This document shows positions 53,557 through 64,000 of a stretch of DNA of 64,000 nucleotides, one piece after another; position 1 is the first letter of the stretch; every line of letters starts with the position of its first letter. The notes under the pieces were generated by a model. That model saw only the letters and a list, made by a program, of their open reading frames with translations, did not search any database and had not been told where the DNA came from. The translations under genes and the position numbers were made by a program. Location: NCBI GenBank assembly GCA_037013495.1, contig CM072810.1:76306449-76370448 (forward strand), given 5' to 3'. This DNA comes from Hippophae tibetana (Eukaryota; Streptophyta; Magnoliopsida; Rosales; Elaeagnaceae).

Positions 53557-55304
53557 TTAAGGTTGCATTAGGTTTAGGGTTGTGTTCCATATAATAGAAA
53601 AGAGTAGCCTTATGATGGAGGAAGATTTGATAACTTTAGTGAAAATACTTTTTAGAAATATTCTTGCTTTTATTCCTGTGGTTCTTGATTGAATGCTCCA
53701 ATTCGACATATCAAAAGGAGTGATCATCTTTTTTGGCATCACAAGGTTGGGGTATTATGGACTTGTTGATGTTGTTTTCCTCTGTGTATTTCGTTTCGTA
53801 TTTATTTTTGAAACCATAGTCTCTTCTTCTTGATCTTTATTTCTATGTTCAATCAATCTTTGTTCTTCATAAATAAAAAAGTAGGAAAAAGAAGATGGGT
53901 TACACTCTTCATAGTATTAAAAAAAGAAAATTTGAGAAATAAGAGTTCACAGTTGAAACGGCCATAACTTTTGACTCGTATATCGAAATTACTAATATAA
54001 TATATCAAGTTAGAGCTTGTAACGATTCCTATAATCTCAGCTACGTGACAGAAGAACCTCATTTTTTGAACAAAAATTCTCATTTTACATCACCTACCGA
54101 TGTCTTAATATATTTTTTGCATATATAGCCTTTTGTTTTGCTTTGGATTTTTTTCAATGCAACTATTACGAATATTGAGGTGCCGATGATAAGTGTGTTT
54201 AAAAATATTCTAAATATTTTCAATATCTAATAATTATTCTCATGACAATAAAAATATACTCATTACGCTTCACAATTTATTCTTTGGAACATAAAATTGA
54301 AAGATTAATTTTCGAAGCCATTTATGTATATCGATTTTCTTTTTTAGGGAATTGTTAAATTTATTGTATTATTTTTATGCTTTTTTAATTCACGGATTGA
54401 TTATGCACATTACACAACTAAATAGCCATATTAAGGTTGCATTAGGTTTAGGGTTTTGTTCCGTATAATAGAAAACTTTAGCCTTATGATGGAGGAAGAT
54501 TTGATAACTTTAGTGAAAATACTTTTTAGAAATATTCTTGCTTTTATTCCTGTGGTTCTTGATTGAATGCTACAATTCGACATATCAAAAGGAGTGATCA
54601 TCTTTTTTGGCATCACAAGGTTGGGGTATTATGGACTTGTTGATGTTGTTTTGCTCTGTGTATTTGGTTTCGTATTTATTTTTGAAACCATAGTCTCTTC
54701 TTCTTGATCTTTATTTCTATGTTCAATCAATCTTTGTTCTTCATAAATAAAAGAGTAGGAAAAAGAAGATGGGTTACACTCTTCATAGTATTAAAAAAAG
54801 AAAATTTGAGAAATAAGAGTTCCAAGTTGAAACGGCCATAACTTTTGACTTGTATATCGAAATTACTAATATAATATATCAAGTTAGAGCTTGTAACGAT
54901 TCCTATAATCTCAGCTACGTGGCAGAAGAACCTCATTTTTTGAAGAAAAATTCTCATTTTACATCACCTACCGATGTCTTAATATTTTTGTTGCATATAT
55001 ACCCTTTTGTTTTGCTTTGGATTTTTTTCAATGCAACTATTACGAATATTGAGGTGCCGACGATAAGTGTGTTTAAAAATATTCTAAATATTTTCAATAT
55101 CTAATAATTATTCTCATGACAATAAAAATATACCCATTACGCTTCACAATTTATTTTTTGGAACATAAAATTGAAAGATTAATTTTCGAAGCCATTTATA
55201 TATATCGATTTTCTTTTTTAGGGAATTGTTAAATTTAATGTATTATTTTTATGCTTTTTTTCTTCACGGATTGATTATGCACATTACACAACTAAATAGC
55301 CATA
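53557..55304. repeat. M62-M63: transition monomers after the trimer block
   Basis: M62 resembles M51 (AGAAAAGAGTAGCC) and carries TATAGCC; M63 is a standard alpha core monomer with GCTACAATTCG. They are not part of the A-B-C pattern and lead into the gamma-type M64. Confidence 0.7.
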
Positions 55305-56186
55305 TTAAGGTTGCATTAGGGTTAGGGTTTTGTTCCGTATAATAGAAAACAGTAGCCTTATGATGTAGGAAGATTTGATAACTTTAATGAAATTACTTTT
55401 TAGAAATATTCTTGCTTTTAGTCCTGTGGATCTTGATTGAATGCTCCTATTCGACATATGTAAAGGTGTGATAATCGTTTTTGGCATTACAAGGTTGGGG
55501 TATTATGGACTTGTTGATGTTGTTTTCGTTTGTGTATTTCGTTTCGTATTTATTTTTGAAACCATAGTCTCTTCTTCTTGATCTTTATTTCTATGTTCAA
55601 TCAATCTTTGTTCTTCAAAAATAAAGGAGTAGGAAAAAGAAGATGGGTTATACTCTTCACAATATTAAAAAATTTTTGAGAAATAAGTGTTCCAACTTTA
55701 AATGGCCATAAATTTTGACTCGTATACCGAAATTACTATTATAATATATCAAGTTAGAGGTTGTAACGATTCCTATAATCTCAGCTACGTGGCAAAAGAA
55801 CCTCATTTTTTGAACAAAATTCTCCTTTTACATCACCTACCGAGGTCTTAATGTTTTTGTTGCATATAGACCCTTTTGTTTTGCTTTGGATTTTTTTCAA
55901 TGCAACTATAACGAATATAGAGGTGCCGAGGATAAGTGTGTTTAAAAATATTCTAAATATTTTCAATATCTAATAAGTATTCTCATGACAATACAAATAT
56001 ACTGATTACGCTTCAAAATTTATTTTTTGGAACATAAAATTGAAAGATTAATTTTCGAAGGCATTTATGTATAGCGATTTATTTTTTAGTGAATTGTTCA
56101 ATTTAATGTATTATTTTTCATTATTATTTTTATTATTTTTTTTCTTCACGGATAGATTATGCACATTACACAACTAAATAGCCATA
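55305..56186. repeat. M64: gamma first half, right border of the core
   Basis: The first half is gamma (TAGTCCTGTGGATC, GCTCCTATTCG, AAGGTGTGATAATC) as in M45 and M47. The second half is flank type and ends with the 13-bp insertion, absent from every monomer between M13 and M63. The phase block reads TTAGGGTTAGGGTTTTG, two vertebrate-type TTAGGG units produced by a single change. Length is 882. Confidence 0.75.
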
Positions 56187-58821
56187 TTAAGGTTGCATTA
56201 CGTTTAGGGTTTTGTTCCGTATAATAGAAAACAGTAGCTTTATGATGGAGGAAGAATTGATAACATTATTGAAATTACTTTTTAGAAATATTGTTGCTTT
56301 TTTTTCTGGGTTTCTTGATTGAATGCTCCAATTCGACATATCAAAAGGAGTGATCATCTTTTTTGGCATCACAAGGTTGGGGTATTTTGGACTTGTTGAT
56401 GTTGTTTTCCTCTGTGTATTTCGTTTCGTATTTATTTTTGAAACCATAGTCTCTTCTTCTTGATCTTTATTTCTATGTTCAATCAATCTTTGTTCTTCAT
56501 AAATGAAAGAGTGGGAAAAAGAAGATGGGTTATACTCTTCACAGTATTAAAAAAAGAAAAGTTGAGAAATAAGAGTTCCAACTTTAAACGGCCATAACTT
56601 TTGACTCGTATACCAAAATTACTATTATAATATATCAAGTTAGAGCTTGTAACGATTCCTATAAGCTCAACTACGTGGCAGAAGAACCTCATTTTTTGAA
56701 CAAAAATTCTCCTTTTACATCACCTACCGATGTCTTAATATTTTTGTTGCATATATACCCTTTTGTTTTGCTTTGGATTTTTTTCAATGCTACTATTTCG
56801 AATATTGAGGTGCCGACGAAAAGTGTGTTTAGAAATGGTCTAAATATTTTAAATATCTAATAAGTATTCTCCTGACAATACAAATATACTCATTACGCTT
56901 TACAATTTTGTTTTGGAACATAAAATTGAAAGATTAATTTTCGAAGCCATTTATGTATAGCGATTTTGTTTTTTAGTGAATTGTTAAATTTAATGTATTA
57001 TTTTTTATGCTTTTTTTCATCACAGATGGATTATGCACATTACACAACTAAATAGCTATATTAAGGTTGCATTAGGTTTAGGGTTTTGTTCCGTATAATA
57101 GAAAATAGTAGCCTTATGATGGAGGAAGATTTGAAAACTTTAGTGAAAATACTTTTTAGAAATATTCTTGCTTTTATTCCTGTGGTTCTTGATTGAATGC
57201 TCAAATTCGACATATCAAAAGGAGTGATCAACTTTTTTGGCATCACAAGGTTGAGGTATTATGGACTTGTTGATGTTGTTTTAGTCTGTGTATTTTGTTT
57301 CGTATTTATTTTTGAAACCATAGTCTCTTCTTCTTGATCTTTATTTCTATGTTCAATCAATCTTTGTTGTTCATAAATAAAAGAGTAGGAAAGAGAAGAT
57401 GGGTTATACTCTTCACAGTATTGAAAAAAGAAAAATTGAGAAATAAGTGTTCCAACTTTAAACAGCCATAACTTTTGACTCGTATGCCGAAATTACTATT
57501 ATAATATATCAAGTTAGAGCTTGTAACGATTCCTATAATCTCAGCTACGTGGCAGAAGAACCTCATTTTTTGAACAAAAATTCTCATTTTACATCACCTA
57601 CCGATGTCTTAATATTTTTGTGGCATATATACCCTTTTGTTTTGCTTTGGATTTTTTTCAATGCATCTATTACGAATACTGAGGTGCCGACGATAAGTGT
57701 GTTTAAAAATATTCTAAATATTTTCAATATCTAATAATTATTCTTATGACAATAAAAATATACTCATTACGCTTTACAATTTATTTTTTGGAACATAAAA
57801 TTGAAAGATTAATTTTCGAAGCCATTTATGTATAGCGATTTTCTTTTTTAGTGAATTGTAAAATTAAATGTATTATTTTTATGCATTTTTTCTTCACGGA
57901 TGGATTATGCACATTACACAACTAAATAGTCATATTAAGGTTGCATTAGGTTTAGGGTTTTGTTCCGTATAATAGAAAACAGAAGCCTTATGATGGAGGA
58001 AGAATTGATAACATTATTGAAATTACTTTTTAGAAATATTGTTGCTTTTCTTTCTCGGTTTCTTTATTGAATGCTCCAATTCGACATATCAAAAGGAGTG
58101 ATCATCTTTTTTGGCATCACAAGGTTGGGGTATTATGGACTTGTTGATGTTGTTTTCCTCTGTGTATTTCGTTTCGTATTTATTTTTGAAACCATAGTCT
58201 CTTCTTCTTGATCTTTATTTCTATGTTCAATCAATCTTTGTTCTTCATAAATAAAAGAGTGGGAAAAAGAAGATGGGTTATACTCTTCACAGTATTAAAA
58301 AAAGAAAAGTTGAGAAATAAGAGTTCCAACTTTAAACGGCCATAACTTTTGACTCGTATACCAAAATTACTATTATAATATATCAAGTTAGAGCTTGTAA
58401 CGATTCCTATAAGCTCAGCTACGTGGCAGAAGAACCTCATTTTTTGAACAAAAATTCTCCTTTTACATCACCTACCGATGTCGTAATATTTTTGTTGCAT
58501 ATATACCCTTTTGTTTTGCTTTGGATTTTTTTCAATGCAACTATTACGAATATTGAGGTGCCGACGATAAGTGTGTTTAAAAATATTCTAAATATTTTCA
58601 ATATCTAATAATTATTCTCATGACAATAAAAATATACTCATTACGCTTCACAATTTATCTTTTGGAACATAAAATTGAAAGATTAATTTTCGAAGCCATT
58701 TATGTATAGCGATTTTCTTTTTTAGTGAATTGTTAAATTTAATGTATTATTTTTCATTATTATTTTTATGCTTTTTTTCTTCACGGATGGATTATGCACA
58801 TTACACAACTAAATAGCCATA

Positions 58822-59695
58822 TTAAGGTTGCATTAGGTTTAGGTTTTTGTTCCGTATAATAGAAAACAGTAGCCTTATGATGGAGGAAGAATTGATAACA
58901 TTATTGAAATTACTTTTTAGAAATATTGTTGCTTTTCTTTCTGGGTTTCTTGATTGAATGCTCCAATTCGACATATCAAAAGGAGTGATCATCTTTTTTG
59001 GCATCACAAGGTTGGGGTATTATGGACTTGTTGATGTTGTTTTCCTCTGTGTATTTCGTTTCGTATTTATTTTTGAAACCATAGTCTCTTCTTCTTGATA
59101 TTTATTTCTATGTTCAATCAATCTTTGTTCTTCATAAATAAAAGAGTAGGAAAAAAGAAGATGGGTTACACTCTTCATAGTATTAAAAAAAGAAAATTTG
59201 AGAAATAAGAGTTCCATGTTGAAACGGCCATAACTTTTGACTCGTATATCGAAATTACTAATATAATATATCAAGTTAGAGCTTGTAACGATTCCTATAA
59301 TCTCAGCTACATGGCAGAAGAACCTCATTTTTTGAACAAAAATTCTCATTTTACATCACCTACCGACGTCTTAATATTTTTGTTGCATATATACCCTTTT
59401 GTTTTGCTTTGGATTTTTTTCAATGCAACTATTACGAATATTGGGGTGCCGACGATAAGTGTGTTTAAAAATATTCTAAATATTTTCAATATCTAATAAT
59501 AATTCTCATGACAATACAAATATACTAATTACGCTTCACAATTTTTTTTTGGAACATAAAATTGAAAGATTAATTTTCGAAGCCATTTATGTATAGTGAT
59601 TTTCTTTTTTAGTGAATTGTTAAATTTAATGTATTATTTTTATGCATTTTTTCTTCATGGATGGATTATGCACATTACACAACTAAATAGTCATA
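58822..59695. repeat. Chimeric monomer M68 (beta first half, core second half)
   Basis: It starts as beta (GAATTGATAACATTATTG) with TTTAGGTTTTTG. From about 59,165 it is core type (TTACACTCTTCATAG, GTTGAAACGG, TATATCG, CTCATTTTAC), ending with ATTGGGGTGCC. The switch falls between about 58,960 and 59,165. The same chimera recurs as M73 (63,216 on) through the pentamer duplication. It is the mirror of M13 at the left border but has a different breakpoint. Confidence 0.7.
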
Positions 59696-62600
59696 TTAAG
59701 GTTGCATTAGGTTTAGGGTTTTGTTCCGTATAATAGAAAACAGTAGCCTTATGATGGAGGAACATTTGATAACTTTATGAAATTACTTTTTAGAAATATT
59801 GTTGATTTTCTTTCTGGGGTTCTTGATTGAATGCTACAATTCGATATTTCAAAAGGAGTGATCAACTTTTTTGGCAGAACAAGGTTGGGGTAATATGCAC
59901 TTGTTGATGTTGTTTTCGTCTGTTTATTTCGTTTCATATTTATTTTTGAAACCATAGTCTCTTCTTCTTGATCTTTATTTCTATGTTCAATCAATCTTTG
60001 TTCTTTATAAATAAATGAGTAGGAAAAAGAAGATGGGTTATAAACTTCACAATATTAAAAAAAGAAAATTTGAGAAAGAAGAGTTCCAACTTTAAACGGC
60101 CATAACTTTTGACTCGTATACCGAAATTACTATTATAATATATCAAGTTAGAGGTTGTAACGATTCCTATAATCTCAGCTACGTGGCAAAAGAACCTCAT
60201 TTTTTGAACAAAATTCTCCTTTTACATCACCTACCAAGGTCTTAATTTTTTTGTTGCATATAGACCCTTTTGTTTTGCTTTGGATTTTTTTCAATGCAAC
60301 TATAACGAATATAGAGGTGCCGATGAAAAGTGTGTTTAAAAATATTCTAAATATTTTCAATATCTAATAAGTATTCTCATGACAATACAAATATACTGAT
60401 TACGCTTCAAAATTTATTTTTTGGAACATAAAATTGAAAAATTAATTTTCGAAGGCATTTATGTATAGCGATTTATTTTTTAGTGAATTGTTCAATTTAA
60501 TGTATTATTTTTCATTATTATTTTTATTATTTTTTTTCTTCACGGATAGATTATGCACATTACACAACTAAATAGCCATATTAAGGTTGCATTACGTTTA
60601 GGGTTTTGTTCCGTATAATAGAAAACAATAGCCTTATGATGGAGGAAGAATTGATAACATTATTGAAATTACTTTTTAGAAATATTGTTGCTTTTTTTTC
60701 TGGGTTTCTTGACTGAATGCTCCAATTCGACATATCAAAAGGAGTGATCATCTTTTTTGGCATCACAAGGTTGGGGTATTATGGACTTGTTGATGTTGTT
60801 TTCCTCTGTGTATTGCGTTTCGTATTTATTTTTGAAACCATAGTCTCTTCTTCTTGATCTTTATTTCTATGTTCAATCAATCTTTGTTCTTCATAAATGA
60901 AAGAGTGGGAAAAAGAAGATGGGTTATACTCTTCACAGTATTAAAAAAAGAAAAGTTGAGAAATAAGAGTTCCAACTTTAAACAGCCATAACTTTTGACT
61001 CGTATACCAAAATTACTATTATAATATATCAAGTTAGAGCTTGTAACGATTCCTATAAGCTCAACTACGTGGCAGAAGAACCTCATTTTTTGAACAAAAA
61101 TTCTCCTTTTACATCACCTACCGATGTCTTAATATTTTTGTTGCATATATACCCTTTTGTTTTGCTTTGGATTTTTTTCAATGCTACTATTACGAATATT
61201 GAGGTGCCGACGAAAAGTGTGTTTAGAAATGGTCTAAATATTTTAAATATCTAATAAGTATTCTCCTGACAATACAAATATACTCATTACGCTTTACAAT
61301 TTTGTTTTGGAACATAAAATTGAAAGATTAATTTTCGAAGCCATTTATGTATAGCGATTTTGTTTTTTAGAGAATTGTTAAATTTAATGTATTATTTTTT
61401 ATGCTTTTTTTCATCACGGATGGATTATGCACATTACACAACTAAATAGGTATATTAAGGTTGCATTAGGTTTAGGGTTTTGTTCCGTATAATAGAAAAC
61501 AGTAGCCTTATGATGGAGGAAGATTTGATAACTTTAGTGAAAATACTTTTTAGAAATATTCTTGCTTTTATTCCTGTGGTTCTTGATTGAATGCTCAAAT
61601 TCGACATATCAAAAGGAGTGATCAACTTTTTTGGCATCACAAGGTTGAGGTATTATGGACATGTTGATGTTGTTTTCCTCTGTGTATTTTGTTTCGTATT
61701 TATTTTTGAAACCATAGTCTCTTCTTCTTGATCTTTATTTCTATGTTCAATCAATCTTTGTTGTTCATAAATAAAAGAGTAGGAAAGAGAAGATGGGTTA
61801 TACTCTTCACAGTATTGAAAAAAGAAAAATTGAGAAATAAGTGTTCCAACTTTAAACAGCCATAACTTTTGACTCGTATGCCGAAATTACTATTATAATA
61901 TATCAAGTTAGAGCTTGTAACGATTCCTATAATCTCAGCTACGTGGCAAAAGAACCTCATTTTTTGAACAAAAATTCTCATTTTACATCACCTACCGATG
62001 TCTTAATATTTTTGTGGCATATATACCCTTTTGTTTTGCTTTGGATTTTTTTCAATGCATCTATTACGAATACTGAGGTGCCGACGATAAGTGTGTTTAA
62101 AAATATTCTAAATATTTTCAATATCTAATAATTATTCTTATGACAATAAAAATATACTCATTACGCTTTACAATTTATTTTTTGGAACATAAAATTGAAA
62201 GATTAATTTTCGAAGCCATTTATGTATAGCGATTTTCTTTTTTAGTGAATTGTAAAATTAAATGTATTATTTTTATGCATTTTTTCTTCACGGATGGATT
62301 ATGCACATTACACAACTAAATAGTCATATTAAGGTTGCATTAGGTTTAGGGTTTTGTTCCGTATAATAGAAAACAGAAGCCTTATGATGGAGGAAGAATT
62401 GATAACATTATTGAAATTACTTTTTAGAAATATTGTTGCTTTTCTTTCTGGGTTTCTTTATTGAATGCTCCAATTCGACATATCAAAAGGAGTGATCATC
62501 TTTTTTGGCATCACAAGATTGGGGTATTATGGACTTGTTGATGTTGTTTTCCTCTGTGTATTTCGTTTCGTATTTATTTTTGAAACCATAGTCTCTTCTT

Positions 62601-63215
62601 CTTGATCTTTATTTCTATGTTCAATCAATCTTTGTTCTTCATAAATAAAAGAGTGGGAAAAAGAAGATGGGTTATACTCTTCACAGTATTAAAAAAAGAA
62701 AAGTTGAGAAATAAGAGTTCCAACTTTAAACGGCCATAACTTTTGACTCGTATACCAAAATTACTATTATAATATATCAAGTTAGAGCTTGTAACGATTC
62801 CTATAAGCTCAGCTACGTGGCAGAAGAACCTCATTTTTTGAACAAAAATTCTCCTTTTACATCACCTACCGATGTCGTAATATTTTTGTTGCATATATAC
62901 CCTTTTGTTTTGCTTTGGATTTTTTTCAATGCAACTATTACGAATATTGAGGTGCCGACGATAAGTGTGTTTAAAAATATTCTAAATATTTTCAATATCT
63001 AATAATTATTCTCATGACAATAAAAATATACTCATTACGCTTCACAATTTATCTTTTGGAACATAAAATTGAAAGATTAATTTTCAAAGCCATTTATGTA
63101 TAGCGATTTTCTTTTTTAGTGAATTGTTAAATTTAATGTATTATTTTTCATTATTATTTTTATGCTTTTTTTCTTCACGGATGGATTATGCACATTACAC
63201 AACTAAATAGCCATA

Positions 63216-64000
63216 TTAAGGTTGCATTAGGTTTAGGTTTTTGTTCCGTATAATAGAAAACAGTAGCCTTATGATGGAGGAAGAATTGATAACATTATTG
63301 AAATTACTTTTTAGAAATATTGTTGCTTTTCTTTCTGGGTTTCTTGATTGAATGCTCCAATTCGACATATCAAAAGGAGTGATCATCTTTTTTGGCATCA
63401 CAAGGTTGGGGTATTATGGACTTGTTGATGTTGTTTTCCTCTGTGTATTTCGTTTCGTATTTATTTTTGAAACCATAGTCTCTTCTTCTTGATATTTATT
63501 TCTATGTTCAATCAATCTTTGTTCTTCATAAATAAAAGAGTAGGAAAAAAGAAGATGGGTTACACTCTTCATAGAATTAAAAAAAGAAAATTTGAGAAAT
63601 AAGAGTTCCATGTTGAAACGGCCATAACTTTTGACTCGTATATCGAAATTACTAATATAATATATCAAGTTAGAGCTTGTAACGATTCCTATAATCTCAG
63701 CTACATGGCAGAAGAACCTCATTTTTTGAACAAAAATTCTCATTTTACATCACCTACCGACGTCTTAATATTTTTGTTGCATATATACCCTTTTGTTTTG
63801 CTTTGGATTTTTTTCAATGCAACTATTACGAATATTGGGGTGCCGACGATAAGTGTGTTTAAAAATATTCTAAATATTTTCAATATCTAATAATAATTCT
63901 CATGACAATACAAATATACTAATTACGCTTCACAATTTTTTTTTGGAACATAAAATTGAAAGATTAATTTTCGAAGCCATTTATGTATAGTGATTTTCTT
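63216..64000. repeat. Partial monomer M73 at right edge
   Basis: The first 785 bases of a monomer, nearly identical to M68 (two visible differences, including CATAGAATT). The array continues past the window. Confidence 0.93.

Larger units (their letters stand above)
32200..55727. repeat. Right core zone: TATAGCC lineage and gamma islands
   Basis: Monomer starts after M37: 32595, 33470, 34343, 35218, 36099, 36980, 37863, 38737, 39580, 40453, 41322, 42196, 43070, 43944, 44819, 45694, 46568, 47441, 48315, 49189, 50062, 50936, 51810, 52683, 53557, 54431, 55305. A TATAC-to-TATAG change before CCTTTT first appears in M37 (about 32,288) and recurs in M39, M42, M44, M46, M48, M49, M52, M53, M56, M59 and M62, but nowhere to the left. 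CTTTTGACTCG replaces CTTTCGACTCG. A second set (M38, M50-M54, M56, M57, M59, M60, M62) carries GGGTTGTGTTCCATATAATAG. Confidence 0.85.
1..64000. repeat. Tandem satellite array, about 875-bp monomer, spans entire window
   Basis: Every part of the window aligns head-to-tail to the same unit of about 875 bp, always in one orientation. Landmarks recur once per monomer in fixed order: TTAAGGTTGCAT, TCAAAAGGAGTGATCATC, GGTTGGGGTATTATGGACTT, AAATAAAAGAGTAGG, GGCCATAACTTTTGACTCG, GTGGCAGAAGAACC, GAGGTGCCGACGATAAG, TTTTCGAAGCC and CACGGATTGATTATGCAC. Counting from the first landmark there are 72 full monomers plus partial units at both edges. No stretch over about 30 bases is foreign to the unit. Family knowledge: long homogeneous arrays with nested higher-order repeats are typical of centromeric or other constitutive heterochromatin in eukaryotes. 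I do not recognise the satellite by name, and its location on a chromosome is inference. BstBI (TTCGAA) and BclI (TGATCA) sites occur in nearly every monomer and would give an 875-bp ladder. Confidence 0.97.
55727..64000. repeat. Right heterogeneous zone: pentameric HOR, 4394-bp period, two copies
   Basis: Monomer starts: 56187, 57061, 57935, 58822, 59696, 60581, 61455, 62329, 63216. Offset 4394 is constant (56187/60581, 57061/61455, 57935/62329, 58822/63216). Copy 1 is about 55,727-60,120; copy 2 is about 60,121 to the window edge, which cuts it. Order from M65: beta, alpha, beta, beta/core chimera, then M69. By eye M65/M70 differ at about 7 sites, M66/M71 at about 10, M67/M72 and M68/M73 at about 2 each. 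Upstream of 55,727 M64 and M69 diverge, giving a clear left breakpoint. Confidence 0.88.

Noticed and set aside
55316-55334. Interstitial telomere (TTAGGGTTAGGG in M64)
   Set aside because: Only two units, produced by one base change in the phase block common to all monomers; not a telomere tract.
150-63890. About 170 short open frames of 60-109 codons repeated along the window
   Set aside because: They are the same three frames of the satellite monomer seen in each copy. They overlap antisense, carry stops and frameshifts in many copies, show no domain, and are explained by homogenised AT-rich repeats.
1-64000. CRISPR array
   Set aside because: The repeat unit is about 875 bp and contiguous, with no spacer pattern and no cas genes.
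1-64000. Ribosomal DNA or 5S spacer array
   Set aside because: No rRNA-like conserved segment or pol III box is visible in any monomer. Composition is about 28% G+C throughout.
1-64000. CENP-B box
   Set aside because: Each monomer has several TTCG motifs, but none is followed by the required A and CGGG. I saw no CGGG in the monomer.
1-64000. Transposon or retroelement insertion within the array
   Set aside because: No monomer is interrupted by foreign sequence. No terminal repeats, target-site duplications or reverse transcriptase and transposase motifs were seen.

Overview
The whole 64 kb window is one uninterrupted tandem satellite array. I find no unique sequence, no credible gene, no RNA gene and no intact transposon. 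The unit is about 875 bp (mostly 872-875, with an 882-887 form). Counting from a fixed phase point, the start of the TTAAGGTTGCAT block, the window holds 72 complete monomers (M1 at 150 to M72 at 62329), a 149-base partial at the left edge and a 785-base partial (M73) at the right edge. All monomers are in the same orientation. A hand count of one typical monomer (M24, 20344-21218) gives about 28-29% G+C. Both window edges cut through monomers, so the array continues on both sides.

The source is most likely nuclear heterochromatin of a eukaryote, probably a flowering plant. The grounds are array size and homogeneity, higher-order repeat (HOR) structure, a plant telo-box (AAACCCTAAA on the minus strand) in most monomers, and a CATAACTTTT...ATAATATATC block resembling, from memory, part of the soybean centromeric satellite CentGm. 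The species cannot be named from this sequence alone, and centromeric versus other heterochromatic location is inference.

Layout. (1) About 1-11,100: heterogeneous left zone mixing two first-half haplotypes, called alpha (GATTTGATAACTTTAGTG) and beta (GAATTGATAACATTATTG), and an optional 13-bp insertion. It is built from dimers of 1772 and 1762 bp and a 2635-bp trimer. (2) About 11,100-32,200: left core, alpha only and very homogeneous, with a 2622-bp trimer (two copies), a 4375-bp displaced block and a 3500-bp tetramer (two copies). (3) About 32,200-55,700: right core, alpha plus a divergent gamma type, marked by a TATAGCC variant. It carries a trimer pair (33.0-37.9 kb), a dimer pair (38.7-42.2 kb) and a 2621-bp trimer in three copies (45.7-53.6 kb). 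(4) About 55,700-64,000: heterogeneous right zone again with beta and the 13-bp insertion, organised as a 4394-bp pentamer in two copies, the second cut by the window edge.

No genes work together here. The structure is explained by repeated unequal exchange and segmental amplification of 2 to 5 monomers, with a homogenised centre and older, more divergent edges that still share rare haplotypes with each other. One segment (35,471-37,636) carries 24 one-base indels, mostly in homopolymers, and is probably an unpolished or gap-filled assembly patch rather than biology. Identities and breakpoints were read by eye and are approximate.
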